NCBI RefSeq assembly: GCF_000427335.1
Contig: NZ_ATMR01000097.1
Coordinates: 62,001-126,000 of the forward strand
Origin: Winogradskyella psychrotolerans RS-3
Lineage (GTDB): Bacteria > Bacteroidota > Bacteroidia > Flavobacteriales > Flavobacteriaceae
DNA: 64,000 nt
Reading direction: 5' to 3'
The translations under genes were made by a program, and so were the position numbers. The notes under the pieces are model-generated. The model saw nothing but the letters and a program-made list of their open reading frames with translations. It searched no databases and had not been told where the DNA came from. Of this stretch, positions 30,435 to 38,259 are shown in pieces (position 1 is the first letter of the stretch; each line of letters opens with the position of its first letter).

Positions 30435-30601
30435 AATAAATTAAGGTTGGTTAATAGCGAAGTTAAAATTATAAATGAATTTGAGTTTTTTTCTTGATAT
30501 ACGACCTTTTTCAAAGGTTAAAAATTTACTTATTACAATAACATCCCCAAAACTGGGTATATTTTTTATTAGAATTAAAAATTAATAAATCTTCAAGAAC
30601 C

Positions 30602-31222
30602 TTAAAATTTATATTTCTTTTCTAAGGCATAGCGCATCAATTCGCCTTTACCTTGAAGCCCAAGAATCCGAATCATGTTTTTACGATGTGTTTCTACTGT
30701 ATGTATACCTATAAAAAGTTCGTCTGCAATTTCACGAGACGTTTTACCTAGTGCTACTAAATTTAAAATTTCAACTTGTCGCTTGGTCAGTATACTTTTA
30801 GCCTTTTTATTGGTGTCATTTTCTGCTTCTATTTCAATATTAGCATCAAAATAAGTATTGCCATTATACACTGCTCGTATAGCTTTTAAAACTTCTTCTA
30901 AAGGTGAATTTTTCAGTAAATAACCCGAAGCTCCTGCATCTAACATTTGCTTAATCGCATCCTTTTGATCAAACATCGTAAAGCCTAATATTTTTATATG
31001 TGGCAACTCTTTTTTTATCACCTTCGTGGCTGTAATACCATCCATTTTTGGCATTCTAATATCTGTAATTACAACATTTGGTTGCTTTAAACGCACCAGA
31101 TCTAAAAGTGCTTCACCATCGTTTGCGGTACCTACAATTTTAATATCGTCTTCGTATTCTAAAAGTAATTTTATACCATCTATAAAAGACTGATGGTCTT
31201 CGGCTATAGCTACTGTTATCAT
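30602..31222 (-). CDS. NarL/LuxR-family response regulator
   Basis: 206 residues: receiver domain with acidic pocket (IAEDHQ), phospho-acceptor Asp54 in VVITDIRMPKMDG and the switch Lys in GYLLKNS, then a LuxR helix-turn-helix (LTKRQVEILNLVALGKTSREIADELFIGIHTVETHRKNM). Overlaps the stop of the histidine kinase gene by 4 bp (ATGA), so the two form one translationally coupled two-component system. Target genes unknown; inverted repeats nearby are candidate sites. Confidence 0.95.
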   Translation of the reverse strand: MITVAIAEDHQSFIDGIKLLLEYEDDIKIVGTANDGEALLDLVRLKQPNVVITDIRMPKMDGITATKVIKKELPHIKILGFTMFDQKDAIKQMLDAGASGYLLKNSPLEEVLKAIRAVYNGNTYFDANIEIEAENDTNKKAKSILTKRQVEILNLVALGKTSREIADELFIGIHTVETHRKNMIRILGLQGKGELMRYALEKKYKF

Positions 31223-33085
31223 AATGGTAAATCAATTATTACTGTTGTCCCTTTACTTATTTCTGATTCAATTGTAAATTTCCCATCTAAAGACTCCACA
31301 CGTTTATCTATACTAGTAATTCCCATTCCTGGTTTTGTTTTTGAGAGTTGTTTCGGATTAAATCCTACTCCATTATCTTCAACCATAATATTGAGATTAT
31401 CAGAATGATTAGTGATATGAATCGTTCCTTGGGTTGCTTTTGCATGCTTTATAATATTGGTCACTAATTCTTGAATAATTCTAAAAATTGAAATTTCTAA
31501 CGAATTATCTAAGCGCTGATCCAAACCAAAGCTCTGAACTTCAAATTCTAATCCATTTATTCCTGACGCATTTTTTGCTAGTTTTTCTACAGCTGGCAGC
31601 AAACCATTTTTTGCAATGACACCTGAATTTTTCAGATGCGCCATTGAGCGAATTTCAACATATGCATTTTCTAATAATGTGCTTATTTTTTTGTTAGCTC
31701 CTCTGAATCTTCAACATCATTTTGATGTTTTACAAAATAATCAAATTGTAATTTAGCTGCGGCTAAAGTAGCACCAACACTATCGTGTAAGTCAGCAGCC
31801 AAACGTTGGCGTTCTTTTTCCTGACCTTCAATCATAGCATCGATAGTTGATAATTCTAAATCTTTTAGAATTTTTTCTTTTGCATCAATTTCATCTTGAC
31901 GTTCTTGTTCTGCCTTATATTGTTTCCGTTTTATATTTCTATAGACTAAAAAAGCGATAACTGAAAGCACAGCCAAACTTCCTCCCCAAGCCAAAAACAG
32001 ATTCGCTTTCTCATTTTGATGCGTTATTCTTGTTTTTAGTGTCTCGTTTATATGAATAAGACTGTCTTTTGTTCGATGGTTATCAATTTTTATCTTCTCT
32101 AATATTCTTACAGCACTAATATCATCTATAGTCGTTTTAGTATCTTGTCTTAAATTTTGATATTTTATAGTTAAATCAAAGTCTCTTTTTCCTTTATAGG
32201 CTTCAAAAAGAAAAAGTAAGCACCATCAATCATTTCATTGCTCGATATCTTTTGACCATAATCTAGCAATTTATTCGCCGTAATTATAATCTTGTCATAA
32301 TCCTTTTGTTTAAAATAACTAGCACATAGCACACGATAAGCATGAGCTAATGTATTATTATTACCAATAGAATCGCCAATTTTTATGGCGCTATCAATAG
32401 TTTCTTTTGCTCGTTTAAATTCTTTTTTCTGAATATAGGAATCACTAATATTAATTAAAGCTATGGCTTCATTTCGTTTATTATTAATCGCTTTAGATAG
32501 CCTTAAGCTTTCGTTATAATAGTCTAATGCTTTATTAGATTTGTAACGCCAACTATAAATATTTCCTATATTAACTAAAGCCTGAGATATTAATATGGTG
32601 TCATTTATTTCTTTACTTAGTTCCAATGATCTCTCGTAATACGCTTTGGCTTCATCAAGATTAAAAACTTTTCTGTAAGAAACACCTAAGCCATTATTAG
32701 CTTTTGCTTGCCCTCTCTTATCATTCAATTCCTTATAAAGTTTTAAACTTAACCCAAAGTGCTTTGAGGCTTCAGTATTATCGCCAAAAGTATGTTCTAT
32801 TTCACCTAATAGTATGAGTGCATCTGCCTTCTGTTTTTTTAACCGACGCGCTTTAGTAAAATCCATTAAGCTTAATGCCATAGCATAAGCACTGTCTGTT
32901 TTACTTTCAAAATAATTTTTATAAATAAATTCTCTATAAGCACTAGCTCTTGTAGTATCCGCTAGTTTAGTATTTTCCCAAATTGCAAATAAAGAATCTT
33001 GTTGTTTTTGACTATTACCTATCCATGGTAATAGTATAAAACAGAGTATAATTGTAAAATTTGTAGTCATGTATTTTACTTCCAT
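31219..33085 (-). pseudogene. TPR histidine kinase, broken by two frameshifts in A/T runs (31686-31692 and 32205-32209)
   Basis: Sensor partner of the adjacent response regulator; 622 residues after restoring one base in each run. Order: signal peptide (FTIILCFILLPWIGNSQ), about five tetratricopeptide repeats (ALILLGEIEHTFGD, AKANNGLGVSYRKVF, SQALVNIGNIYSWRY), a periplasmic coiled stretch, a membrane segment (LAVLSVIAFLVYRNI), a HisKA_3 domain with phospho-His in RLAADLHDSVGATLAA, and a HATPase domain (NIIKHAK, VEDNGVGFNP, GMGI). Each frame joins the next without loss of conserved sequence. The start may instead be the ATG at 33070. Typical of Bacteroidota kinases that pair with NarL regulators. 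Confidence 0.87.
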
Positions 33086-33183
33086 AAAATCTCAAAGGTG
33101 TTAGAAATTTGTAATTTCAAAATTACATTTTTATGTAAAAAGATTTAACAAGTCAAAGATGCAAAGTAAAAGCACACCAAAAC

Positions 33184-33201
33184 ATACCTAATAAAAGGTA
33201 T
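33184..33201. promoter_or_regulatory. Inverted repeat ATACCT/AGGTAT upstream of the TPR kinase
   Basis: ATACCT (33184-33189) and AGGTAT (33196-33201) are perfectly complementary around AATAAA, about 100 bases upstream of the kinase start. A closely similar sequence occurs at 29067-29084 beyond the other end of the locus, and a related one at 30544-30560. Could be the binding site of the NarL-type regulator (autoregulation). Confidence 0.35.
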
Positions 33202-33272
33202 ATTTCTGAAAATAAGCGATAAAATTTGAATTGTAAACTAATCTTTAGACAAAAAGACTAAAAAACAGACGA

Positions 33273-33457
33273 TTACATAAAAATATACTTAATAGATGCA
33301 ATCATACCTATGAAACCTATAAAAGCAATGAGTACCCAGACGGTACCTTTATAATGCGTCTTATGAAGTTGAAGATCTTTACGATACTGATATGCAATAA
33401 CAATTACAAATGCAATAAAAATAATATTCCAAAAATCAATTGACCAGTACTAAACAT
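33273..33457 (-). pseudogene. Small two-helix membrane protein, broken by one frameshift (A5 run 33417-33421)
   Basis: A 61-residue protein typical of flavobacteria if one base is restored in the run 33417-33421: MFSTGQLIFGI joins FIAFVIVIAYQYRKDLQLH, then KTHYKGTVWVLIAFIGFIG. Two hydrophobic segments flank a short basic loop containing YRKDLQLHKTHYKG. As read, the first frame stops after 18 codons. Function unknown. It lies alone between the kinase and the pyrophosphohydrolase gene. Confidence 0.65.
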
Positions 33458-33498
33458 CTTCTTATTTTTATGCAAAAATAAGGATTAAAACCACAACT

Positions 33499-33885
33499 AT
33501 GCAAGACAAAATTAATGCGGTAAAAGCGTTTCATACGGCTTTCAAAATAGGACATCGCGAAACTCCAAAAGCTGACTTAGGAATCGATAAAAATATGCTA
33601 CGCTATAAGTTAATGCGCGAAGAAAATGAAGAATACCTAGAGGCGGCAAATGACAATGACTTAGTTGAAGTTGCGGATGCTTTAGGTGATATGCTCTACA
33701 TTTTGTGTGGTACTATTATAGAACACGGTATGCAACACAAAATAGAAGAAGTATTTGAAGAAATACAACGCAGTAATATGAGTAAACTAGGTGAAGACGG
33801 TGAGCCAATTTATCGTGAAGATGGCAAAGTTTTAAAAGGCCCTAATTACTTTAAACCACATATTAAAGATATTTTAGAATCATAA
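33499..33885 (+). CDS. MazG/HisE-like NTP pyrophosphohydrolase
   Basis: 128 residues of the all-alpha NTP-PPase fold. The metal-binding pattern is visible: EENEEYLEA (ExxE) and later EVADALGDMLYI (ExxD). The extension with YREDGKVLKGPNYFKPHI is found in the phosphoribosyl-ATP pyrophosphatase-like group of Bacteroidota. It likely hydrolyses (d)NTPs to NMP and pyrophosphate, a house-cleaning role, but the preferred nucleotide is unknown. Cytoplasmic; single gene closed by a terminator. Confidence 0.88.
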   Translation: MQDKINAVKAFHTAFKIGHRETPKADLGIDKNMLRYKLMREENEEYLEAANDNDLVEVADALGDMLYILCGTIIEHGMQHKIEEVFEEIQRSNMSKLGEDGEPIYREDGKVLKGPNYFKPHIKDILES

Positions 33886-33933
33886 AAAAAAGCAGCTATT
33901 CACTGAGCGAAGTCGAAGTGTGGCTGCTTTTTC
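33886..33933 (+). terminator. Terminator with a dispersed repeat as its loop
   Basis: AAAAAGCAGC (33887-33896) pairs with GCTGCTTTTT (33923-33932). The loop contains CACTGAGCGAAGTCGAAGTG, the reverse complement of a short sequence scattered in flavobacterial genomes (also at 36113-36131). It serves both converging genes. Confidence 0.7.
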
Positions 33934-33959
33934 TTTATAGTATAATAATAATTGGACTT

Positions 33960-35033
33960 TTATTTTACTTCGTGTCTCCAACCATGCTTATCATCAGATA
34001 AATTATGTTGAATATTCAATAAGGTTTGTTTAAATAATTTAGCATAAGAATCTTCAGCGCCAACACCAGAAATTTCAAACAACTCATCTTGGTGCTCAAA
34101 TGCCGATATTGGACTAATTACAGCAGCAGTTCCGGCTCCAAAAATTTCTTTTAAACTTCCATCTTTAGCAGCATTTTTAATTTCCTCTACGGTTACTTGC
34201 CTTACATCGCAGGTAATACCTAAATCTTCGGCCAGTTGAATGATACTTTTTCGAGTAACACCATCTAAAATCCTATCGCTTGTAGGTGCTGTAATTAACG
34301 TATCATTTACTCTAAAAAACACATTCATTGTGCCTGCTTCTTCAAGAAACGTATGTGTACTAGCATCTGTCCAAACCACTTGTTGGAATCCTTTTTTCTG
34401 TGCTAAACTTGTCGGATAAAACTGAGCGGCATAATTACCTGCAGCTTTAGCAGCTCCAACCCCACCATTGGCAGAACGACTATAATGATCTGCAATTAAT
34501 ACACGAACTGCTGAATTGTAGTATGATTTTGCAGGTGAGCAAATAATCATAAAACGATACATATTTGCAGGAGACGCAGAAATCGCTGGTTCCGTAGCAA
34601 TTACAAATGGTCTTAAGTATAATGAATTACCAACACCTGGCTTAATCCAATCATTATCTAATTTTAATAAAGCTTCTAAACCTTCAAAAAAATAATCTTC
34701 AGGAAACGCTGGCATTGCCAATCGACCAGATGATTTATTAATTCTATCAAAATTTTGTTTTGGTCTAAAAAGAAAAACCTTTCCATCATCATCCTTGTAC
34801 GCTTTCATACCTTCAAACACCGCCTGACCATAATGAAACACACGAGCCGAAGGCTCAAAAGTCATAGCTTGGTACGGCATAATTTTAGGGTTTTCCCATT
34901 TGCCATCGTTATAATCACAAACAAACATGTGATCTGTAAACACACGACCAAAGTCTAAGTTACTAAAATCTACAGTATTAATTTTAGTGCTTGCAGCGGT
35001 TTCGATGCTAATTTTATCTGTATGATTGGCCAT
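33960..35033 (-). CDS. ilvE: Branched-chain amino acid aminotransferase
   Basis: PLP fold-type IV enzyme making and degrading Leu, Ile and Val. 357 residues is normal for the class-II-like bacterial form. FHYGQAVFEGMKAY and LYLRPFVIATEP are conserved; the PLP lysine is in GGVGAAKAAGNYA, and the glutamate of FLEEAGTMNVFF follows. C-terminus AGTAAVISPISAF binds the cofactor phosphate. A TACTTTTG box sits 22 bases upstream of the start (minus strand, 35055-35062). Monocistronic, divergent from the DUF4920 gene. Confidence 0.97.
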   Translation of the reverse strand: MANHTDKISIETAASTKINTVDFSNLDFGRVFTDHMFVCDYNDGKWENPKIMPYQAMTFEPSARVFHYGQAVFEGMKAYKDDDGKVFLFRPKQNFDRINKSSGRLAMPAFPEDYFFEGLEALLKLDNDWIKPGVGNSLYLRPFVIATEPAISASPANMYRFMIICSPAKSYYNSAVRVLIADHYSRSANGGVGAAKAAGNYAAQFYPTSLAQKKGFQQVVWTDASTHTFLEEAGTMNVFFRVNDTLITAPTSDRILDGVTRKSIIQLAEDLGITCDVRQVTVEEIKNAAKDGSLKEIFGAGTAAVISPISAFEHQDELFEISGVGAEDSYAKLFKQTLLNIQHNLSDDKHGWRHEVK

Positions 35034-35107
35034 AATTATATGTGATTTTTAAAACAAAAGTACATAATCAGTACGGTTAATAAAAGGTTATATTCCGTTA
35101 AATTGAC

Positions 35108-35115
35108 TAAATTTG
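35108..35115 (+). promoter_or_regulatory. TAAATTTG box of the DUF4920 gene
   Basis: TAAATTTG, 36 bases before ATG 35152, divergent from the TACTTTTG box of ilvE at 35055-35062. Confidence 0.4.
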
Positions 35116-35151
35116 TAATTATATAGTAATTCAAATCAAAACCTATTAATA

Positions 35152-35655
35152 ATGAAAAAAATCATTTTACTTTTTGCAATTAGCTTATTTGCTTTGTCTT
35201 GCAAAGACGATTCTAAAACTACAGAAGTTAAGGTTGAAAAAGCAAAACAAGAAATCGCTTATGCCTCTTTTGGAAAAGAAATAAATGACACCGATGCTTT
35301 AAGTTCTGAGCGTATGATGGAACATTATAAAAACTTAAAACCTGGCGATACCGTTAACTCTAAAATGAAAGGAAAAATCATTGAGGTCTGCTCTAAAAAA
35401 GGGTGTTGGATGACTCTAGATGTAGAAGGAGACACTGATGTGATGGTAAAATTTAAAGATTACGGATTTTTTATGCCTTTAAATGCGGAAGGTGATGTTG
35501 TTATTAATGGAAAGGCTTATGTTTCTGAAACTTCAGTTGAAGAATTAAGACATTACGCTGAAGATGCTGGTAAATCTGAAGAAGAAATTGCAGCGATTAC
35601 AGATCCTAAATTTGAATATGGTTTTGAAGCTGATGGGGTTTTACTTAAACAATAA
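35152..35655 (+). CDS. DUF4920 domain lipoprotein
   Basis: 167 residues. Lipoprotein signal peptide (IILLFAISLFALSCKDD, lipobox ALSC). The mature domain has an OB-like pattern, GKIIEVCSKKGCWMTLDVEG, with two cysteines separated by four residues; this Cys pair and the following VMVKFKDYGFFMPL and GKAYVSETSVEEL are the DUF4920 signature. The Cys pair may bind metal. Overlaps the next lipoprotein gene by 23 bp in a different frame, so the two are translated together. Confidence 0.88.
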   Translation: MKKIILLFAISLFALSCKDDSKTTEVKVEKAKQEIAYASFGKEINDTDALSSERMMEHYKNLKPGDTVNSKMKGKIIEVCSKKGCWMTLDVEGDTDVMVKFKDYGFFMPLNAEGDVVINGKAYVSETSVEELRHYAEDAGKSEEEIAAITDPKFEYGFEADGVLLKQ

Positions 35656-36091
35656 ATTTTTAAGCATAGCGATGCTTTCATTTTTAATGCTTACCAGCTG
35701 TAAAAAGGAAGAAAAAGTAGCTGAAGACCCCATAAAGAAGACTGTTGAATACGATATGTATCAACCTTCTGAAATGGCAGGTTTTATGAATGCTATGTAC
35801 GCTTACAATCAACAATTAAAAGCACAAATTGTCGCTGGTGAAACGCCGACTAACTTACCGTTAGATTTATTAAAACTGCATTCCGCGGAAATGACAGATG
35901 GTAAATCTAGGACTCAGAATTGGGAAAGTTTTGTAAACGTTTTTATTAATTCGCAAGAAGCGATAGTAGATACACTCTCTAATACAGAATTAAAGGAGCG
36001 TTATAATGTTGCTATTAACAATTGTTTAAGCTGTCATAAAACGGAATGCACAGGACCAATTCCTAAGATTAAAAAACTACTTATTCAGTAA
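35633..36091 (+). CDS. Lipoprotein with a CxxCH haem-binding motif
   Basis: The ATG at 35633 lies inside the end of the DUF4920 gene and gives MGFYLNNKFLSIAMLSFLML followed by lipobox LTSC. The 152-residue product has a helical body with a single NNCLSCHKTECTG segment near the C-terminus. CLSCH fits covalent haem attachment, so it may be a small cytochrome c-like lipoprotein; an axial Met is not obvious. Upstream in-frame ATG 35564 would not place the signal peptide at the N-terminus. The overlap with the DUF4920 gene suggests a joint envelope role, perhaps metal or redox handling. Confidence 0.7.
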   Translation: MGFYLNNKFLSIAMLSFLMLTSCKKEEKVAEDPIKKTVEYDMYQPSEMAGFMNAMYAYNQQLKAQIVAGETPTNLPLDLLKLHSAEMTDGKSRTQNWESFVNVFINSQEAIVDTLSNTELKERYNVAINNCLSCHKTECTGPIPKIKKLLIQ

Positions 36092-36112
36092 AAAAAAGAT
36101 ATAAGATCGCTT

Positions 36113-36131
36113 ACTTCGACTTCGCTCAGCA
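36113..36131. repeat. Dispersed repeat ACTTCGACTTCGCTCAGCA
   Basis: Copy of the short sequence that also forms the loop of the 33886-33933 terminator (there in reverse orientation); a degenerate version (GTCGACTGCGCTCATT) lies at 37056-37071. Such motifs are scattered through flavobacterial intergenic DNA. Confidence 0.55.
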
Positions 36132-36268
36132 CAAGTCGCTTTTAGAATCTAGAACTAAGACTTGATTCTAACAAAATGAAAAACAGATGTATTTTTATTT
36201 AAACTGAAATATTTGGTTCAAAAAAAATCAGATGCATCATGTGACAAAAACCGAATAGCCAAAAACAT

Positions 36269-36955
36269 TTGAAAAGAAATATAATTACCACATCAGATGG
36301 TTCTAAAACCATCCAAATAGAAGAATGGAATGAACAATACCATTCTATTCACGGTGCCATACAAGAAGCAAATCACGTTTTTATGAAACATGGTTTGCTT
36401 TTTTATTCTGAAACATGCGCTACATCTAAACTTGACGATATATCTATTTTAGAAATAGGTTTTGGTACAGGACTCAATGCTTTCTTAACGCTCATCGAAG
36501 CCGAAAAATTAAAATCAAACATTAATTATGTTGGTGTAGAAGCTTACCCTGTACAACTAGACGAAATAAAACAACTTAATTATATTGAATTAATTTCTGA
36601 AGAACATGACACTGTTTTCGAAAAGTTACATGAAACTCCTTGGGAAGAATCATGCCAAATAACTTCGAATTTTCAATTAGAAAAACAACAAAAATTCTTC
36701 AAGGACATAGACGCTAAAGACCAATTTAACATCATCTATTTTGATGCTTTTGGCGCACGTGTGCAACCCGATTTATGGACCGAAGATATTTTTAAAATTA
36801 TGTTTAATGCTTTGAAAGAAAATGGCGTATTGGTCACCTATTCTGCAAAAGGTAGCGTAAGACGAGCTATGCAAGCTGTTGGTTTTATTGTAGAACGACT
36901 ACCCGGACCTCCAGGCAAACGTGAAATGTTACGAGCCCAGAAAAAGGGAAAGTAA
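36269..36955 (+). CDS. mnmD: tRNA U34 5-methylaminomethyl-2-thiouridine methyltransferase (MnmD)
   Basis: SAM-dependent methyltransferase of the last step of mnm5s2U34 synthesis; stand-alone equivalent of the MnmC methylase domain. 228 residues from a TTG start (KRNIITTSDGSKTI is the expected N-terminus). SAM site ILEIGFGTGLNAFLT, motif IIYFDAFGARVQPDLWT, and the C-terminal YSAKGSVRRAMQAVGF and RLPGPPGKREMLRA are diagnostic. The oxidase domain of MnmC is absent, as expected for this type. Confidence 0.94.
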   Translation: MKRNIITTSDGSKTIQIEEWNEQYHSIHGAIQEANHVFMKHGLLFYSETCATSKLDDISILEIGFGTGLNAFLTLIEAEKLKSNINYVGVEAYPVQLDEIKQLNYIELISEEHDTVFEKLHETPWEESCQITSNFQLEKQQKFFKDIDAKDQFNIIYFDAFGARVQPDLWTEDIFKIMFNALKENGVLVTYSAKGSVRRAMQAVGFIVERLPGPPGKREMLRAQKKGK

Positions 36956-37261
36956 CATTCAGTGAAATTCAATGCGCTAAAGGCTTTAAATCCTAAATAT
37001 TAATATTTAATAATTACCACTTCGAGTGGAATTCTGTTTTTTAGGAATTTCACATGTCGACTGCGCTCATTAGAACTATCCAGAGGCTTATTTTAAGCTA
37101 AGGTTCTCGATACATTTCTCGTAAACTCAAAACATTCAAACTGACGCCAAGAAGCGAATTGGAAAACGATACCATTTAAAAGTTTTGTTCCTCAAACGTT
37201 AAATCATATCTAAATGGCATACGTACCCTTTTAACCTTTTGTATCTTTAAATAAAAGAAAA
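36956..37261. other. 306-bp intergenic region with degenerate repeat sequence
   Basis: It contains ACTTCGAGTGGAATTC, GTCGACTGCGCTCATT and TTCTCGATACATTTCTCG, pieces of a dispersed flavobacterial intergenic repeat. No gene is supported. The promoter of the downstream oxidoreductase probably lies near 37243-37250 (TATCTTTA). Confidence 0.45.
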
Positions 37262-38167
37262 ATGACCGTTTTAATAACAGGAGCGACAGGATTAATTGGA
37301 CAGGAAATTGTAAAAAAATGTCATGAAAAAGGAATTAATGTACATTATTTAACGACTTCAAAATCTAAATTGAGTACAGAACCCAATTACAAAGGGTTTT
37401 ATTGGAATCCCGAAAGCAACGAAATAGATCACAAATGCTTTGAAGGTGTTACCGCCATTATCAATATGGTTGGAGCTTCTATTTCTAAACGTTGGACTGA
37501 TACTTATAAAAAAGTCATCCTTGAAAGTCGTACAATAACAGCACAACTTTTACAAAACACCATAAACAAGTACAATTATAGCATTGACCAAGTCGTATCT
37601 GCTAGTGCTATTGGCATTTATCCAACGAGTTTAGTAAACTATTACGAAGAAACGAATACAGAGATTTCAGAAACATTTTTAGGTAAAGTTGTGCATGAAT
37701 GGGAAGCTGCAGTGAACGACTTTGAATCGTTAGGATGTAAAGTCGCAAAGATCAGAATCGGTTTGGTCTTGGCTAAAGATGGAGGCGCATTACCACAAAT
37801 TGTAAAACCAATAAAATATGGTGCCGGCGCAGCAATTGGAAGCGGTAAACAATGGCAAAGCTGGATTCATGTTGAAGATTTAGCTTCACTCTTTGTTTTT
37901 GCCGTACAAAACAAATTTGAAGGTATTTACAATGGTGTAGCACCAAATCCGGTAACTAATAAAGAATTGACAAAAGCTGCGGCAAAGGTTTTGCATCGTC
38001 CTTTGATATTACCAAACATTCCAAAATTTGCGATGAAGCTCGTTTTAGGAGAGATGCACATTCTTTTATTTGAAAGTCAACGTGTAAGTTCTCAAAAAGT
38101 AGAAGCTGAAGGATTTAATTATACTTATGTGAATTTAAGACCTGCTTTAGAGGATTTGTTGGATTGA
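37262..38167 (+). CDS. TIGR01777 family oxidoreductase (extended SDR)
   Basis: 301 residues of the epimerase-like Rossmann fold. NAD(P) site TGATGLIGQEIV at residues ~6-17; GVTAIINMVGASISKRWTD and SASAIGIYP mark the TIGR01777 (YfcH-like) group, as does LVLAKDGGALPQIVKPIKYG, and WIHVEDLASLFVFA. The C-terminal DUF1731-like end (LILPNIPKFAMKLVLGEM and SSQKVEAEGFNYTY) is complete. Substrate unknown. It ends at a convergent terminator. Confidence 0.92.
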   Translation: MTVLITGATGLIGQEIVKKCHEKGINVHYLTTSKSKLSTEPNYKGFYWNPESNEIDHKCFEGVTAIINMVGASISKRWTDTYKKVILESRTITAQLLQNTINKYNYSIDQVVSASAIGIYPTSLVNYYEETNTEISETFLGKVVHEWEAAVNDFESLGCKVAKIRIGLVLAKDGGALPQIVKPIKYGAGAAIGSGKQWQSWIHVEDLASLFVFAVQNKFEGIYNGVAPNPVTNKELTKAAAKVLHRPLILPNIPKFAMKLVLGEMHILLFESQRVSSQKVEAEGFNYTYVNLRPALEDLLD

Positions 38168-38203
38168 TGGTTAGATTGTTAGATTGTTAGATGTAAATTG
38201 ACG

Positions 38204-38239
38204 AAAAAAGAAGCAAAAATTAATGTTGCTTCTTTTTTA
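38204..38239. terminator. Bidirectional terminator
   Basis: AAAAAAGAAGCAA and TTGCTTCTTTTTT form a perfect stem with a 9-base loop between two convergent genes. Confidence 0.85.
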
Positions 38240-38259
38240 TTTCAAGTTATGTTTTATAT

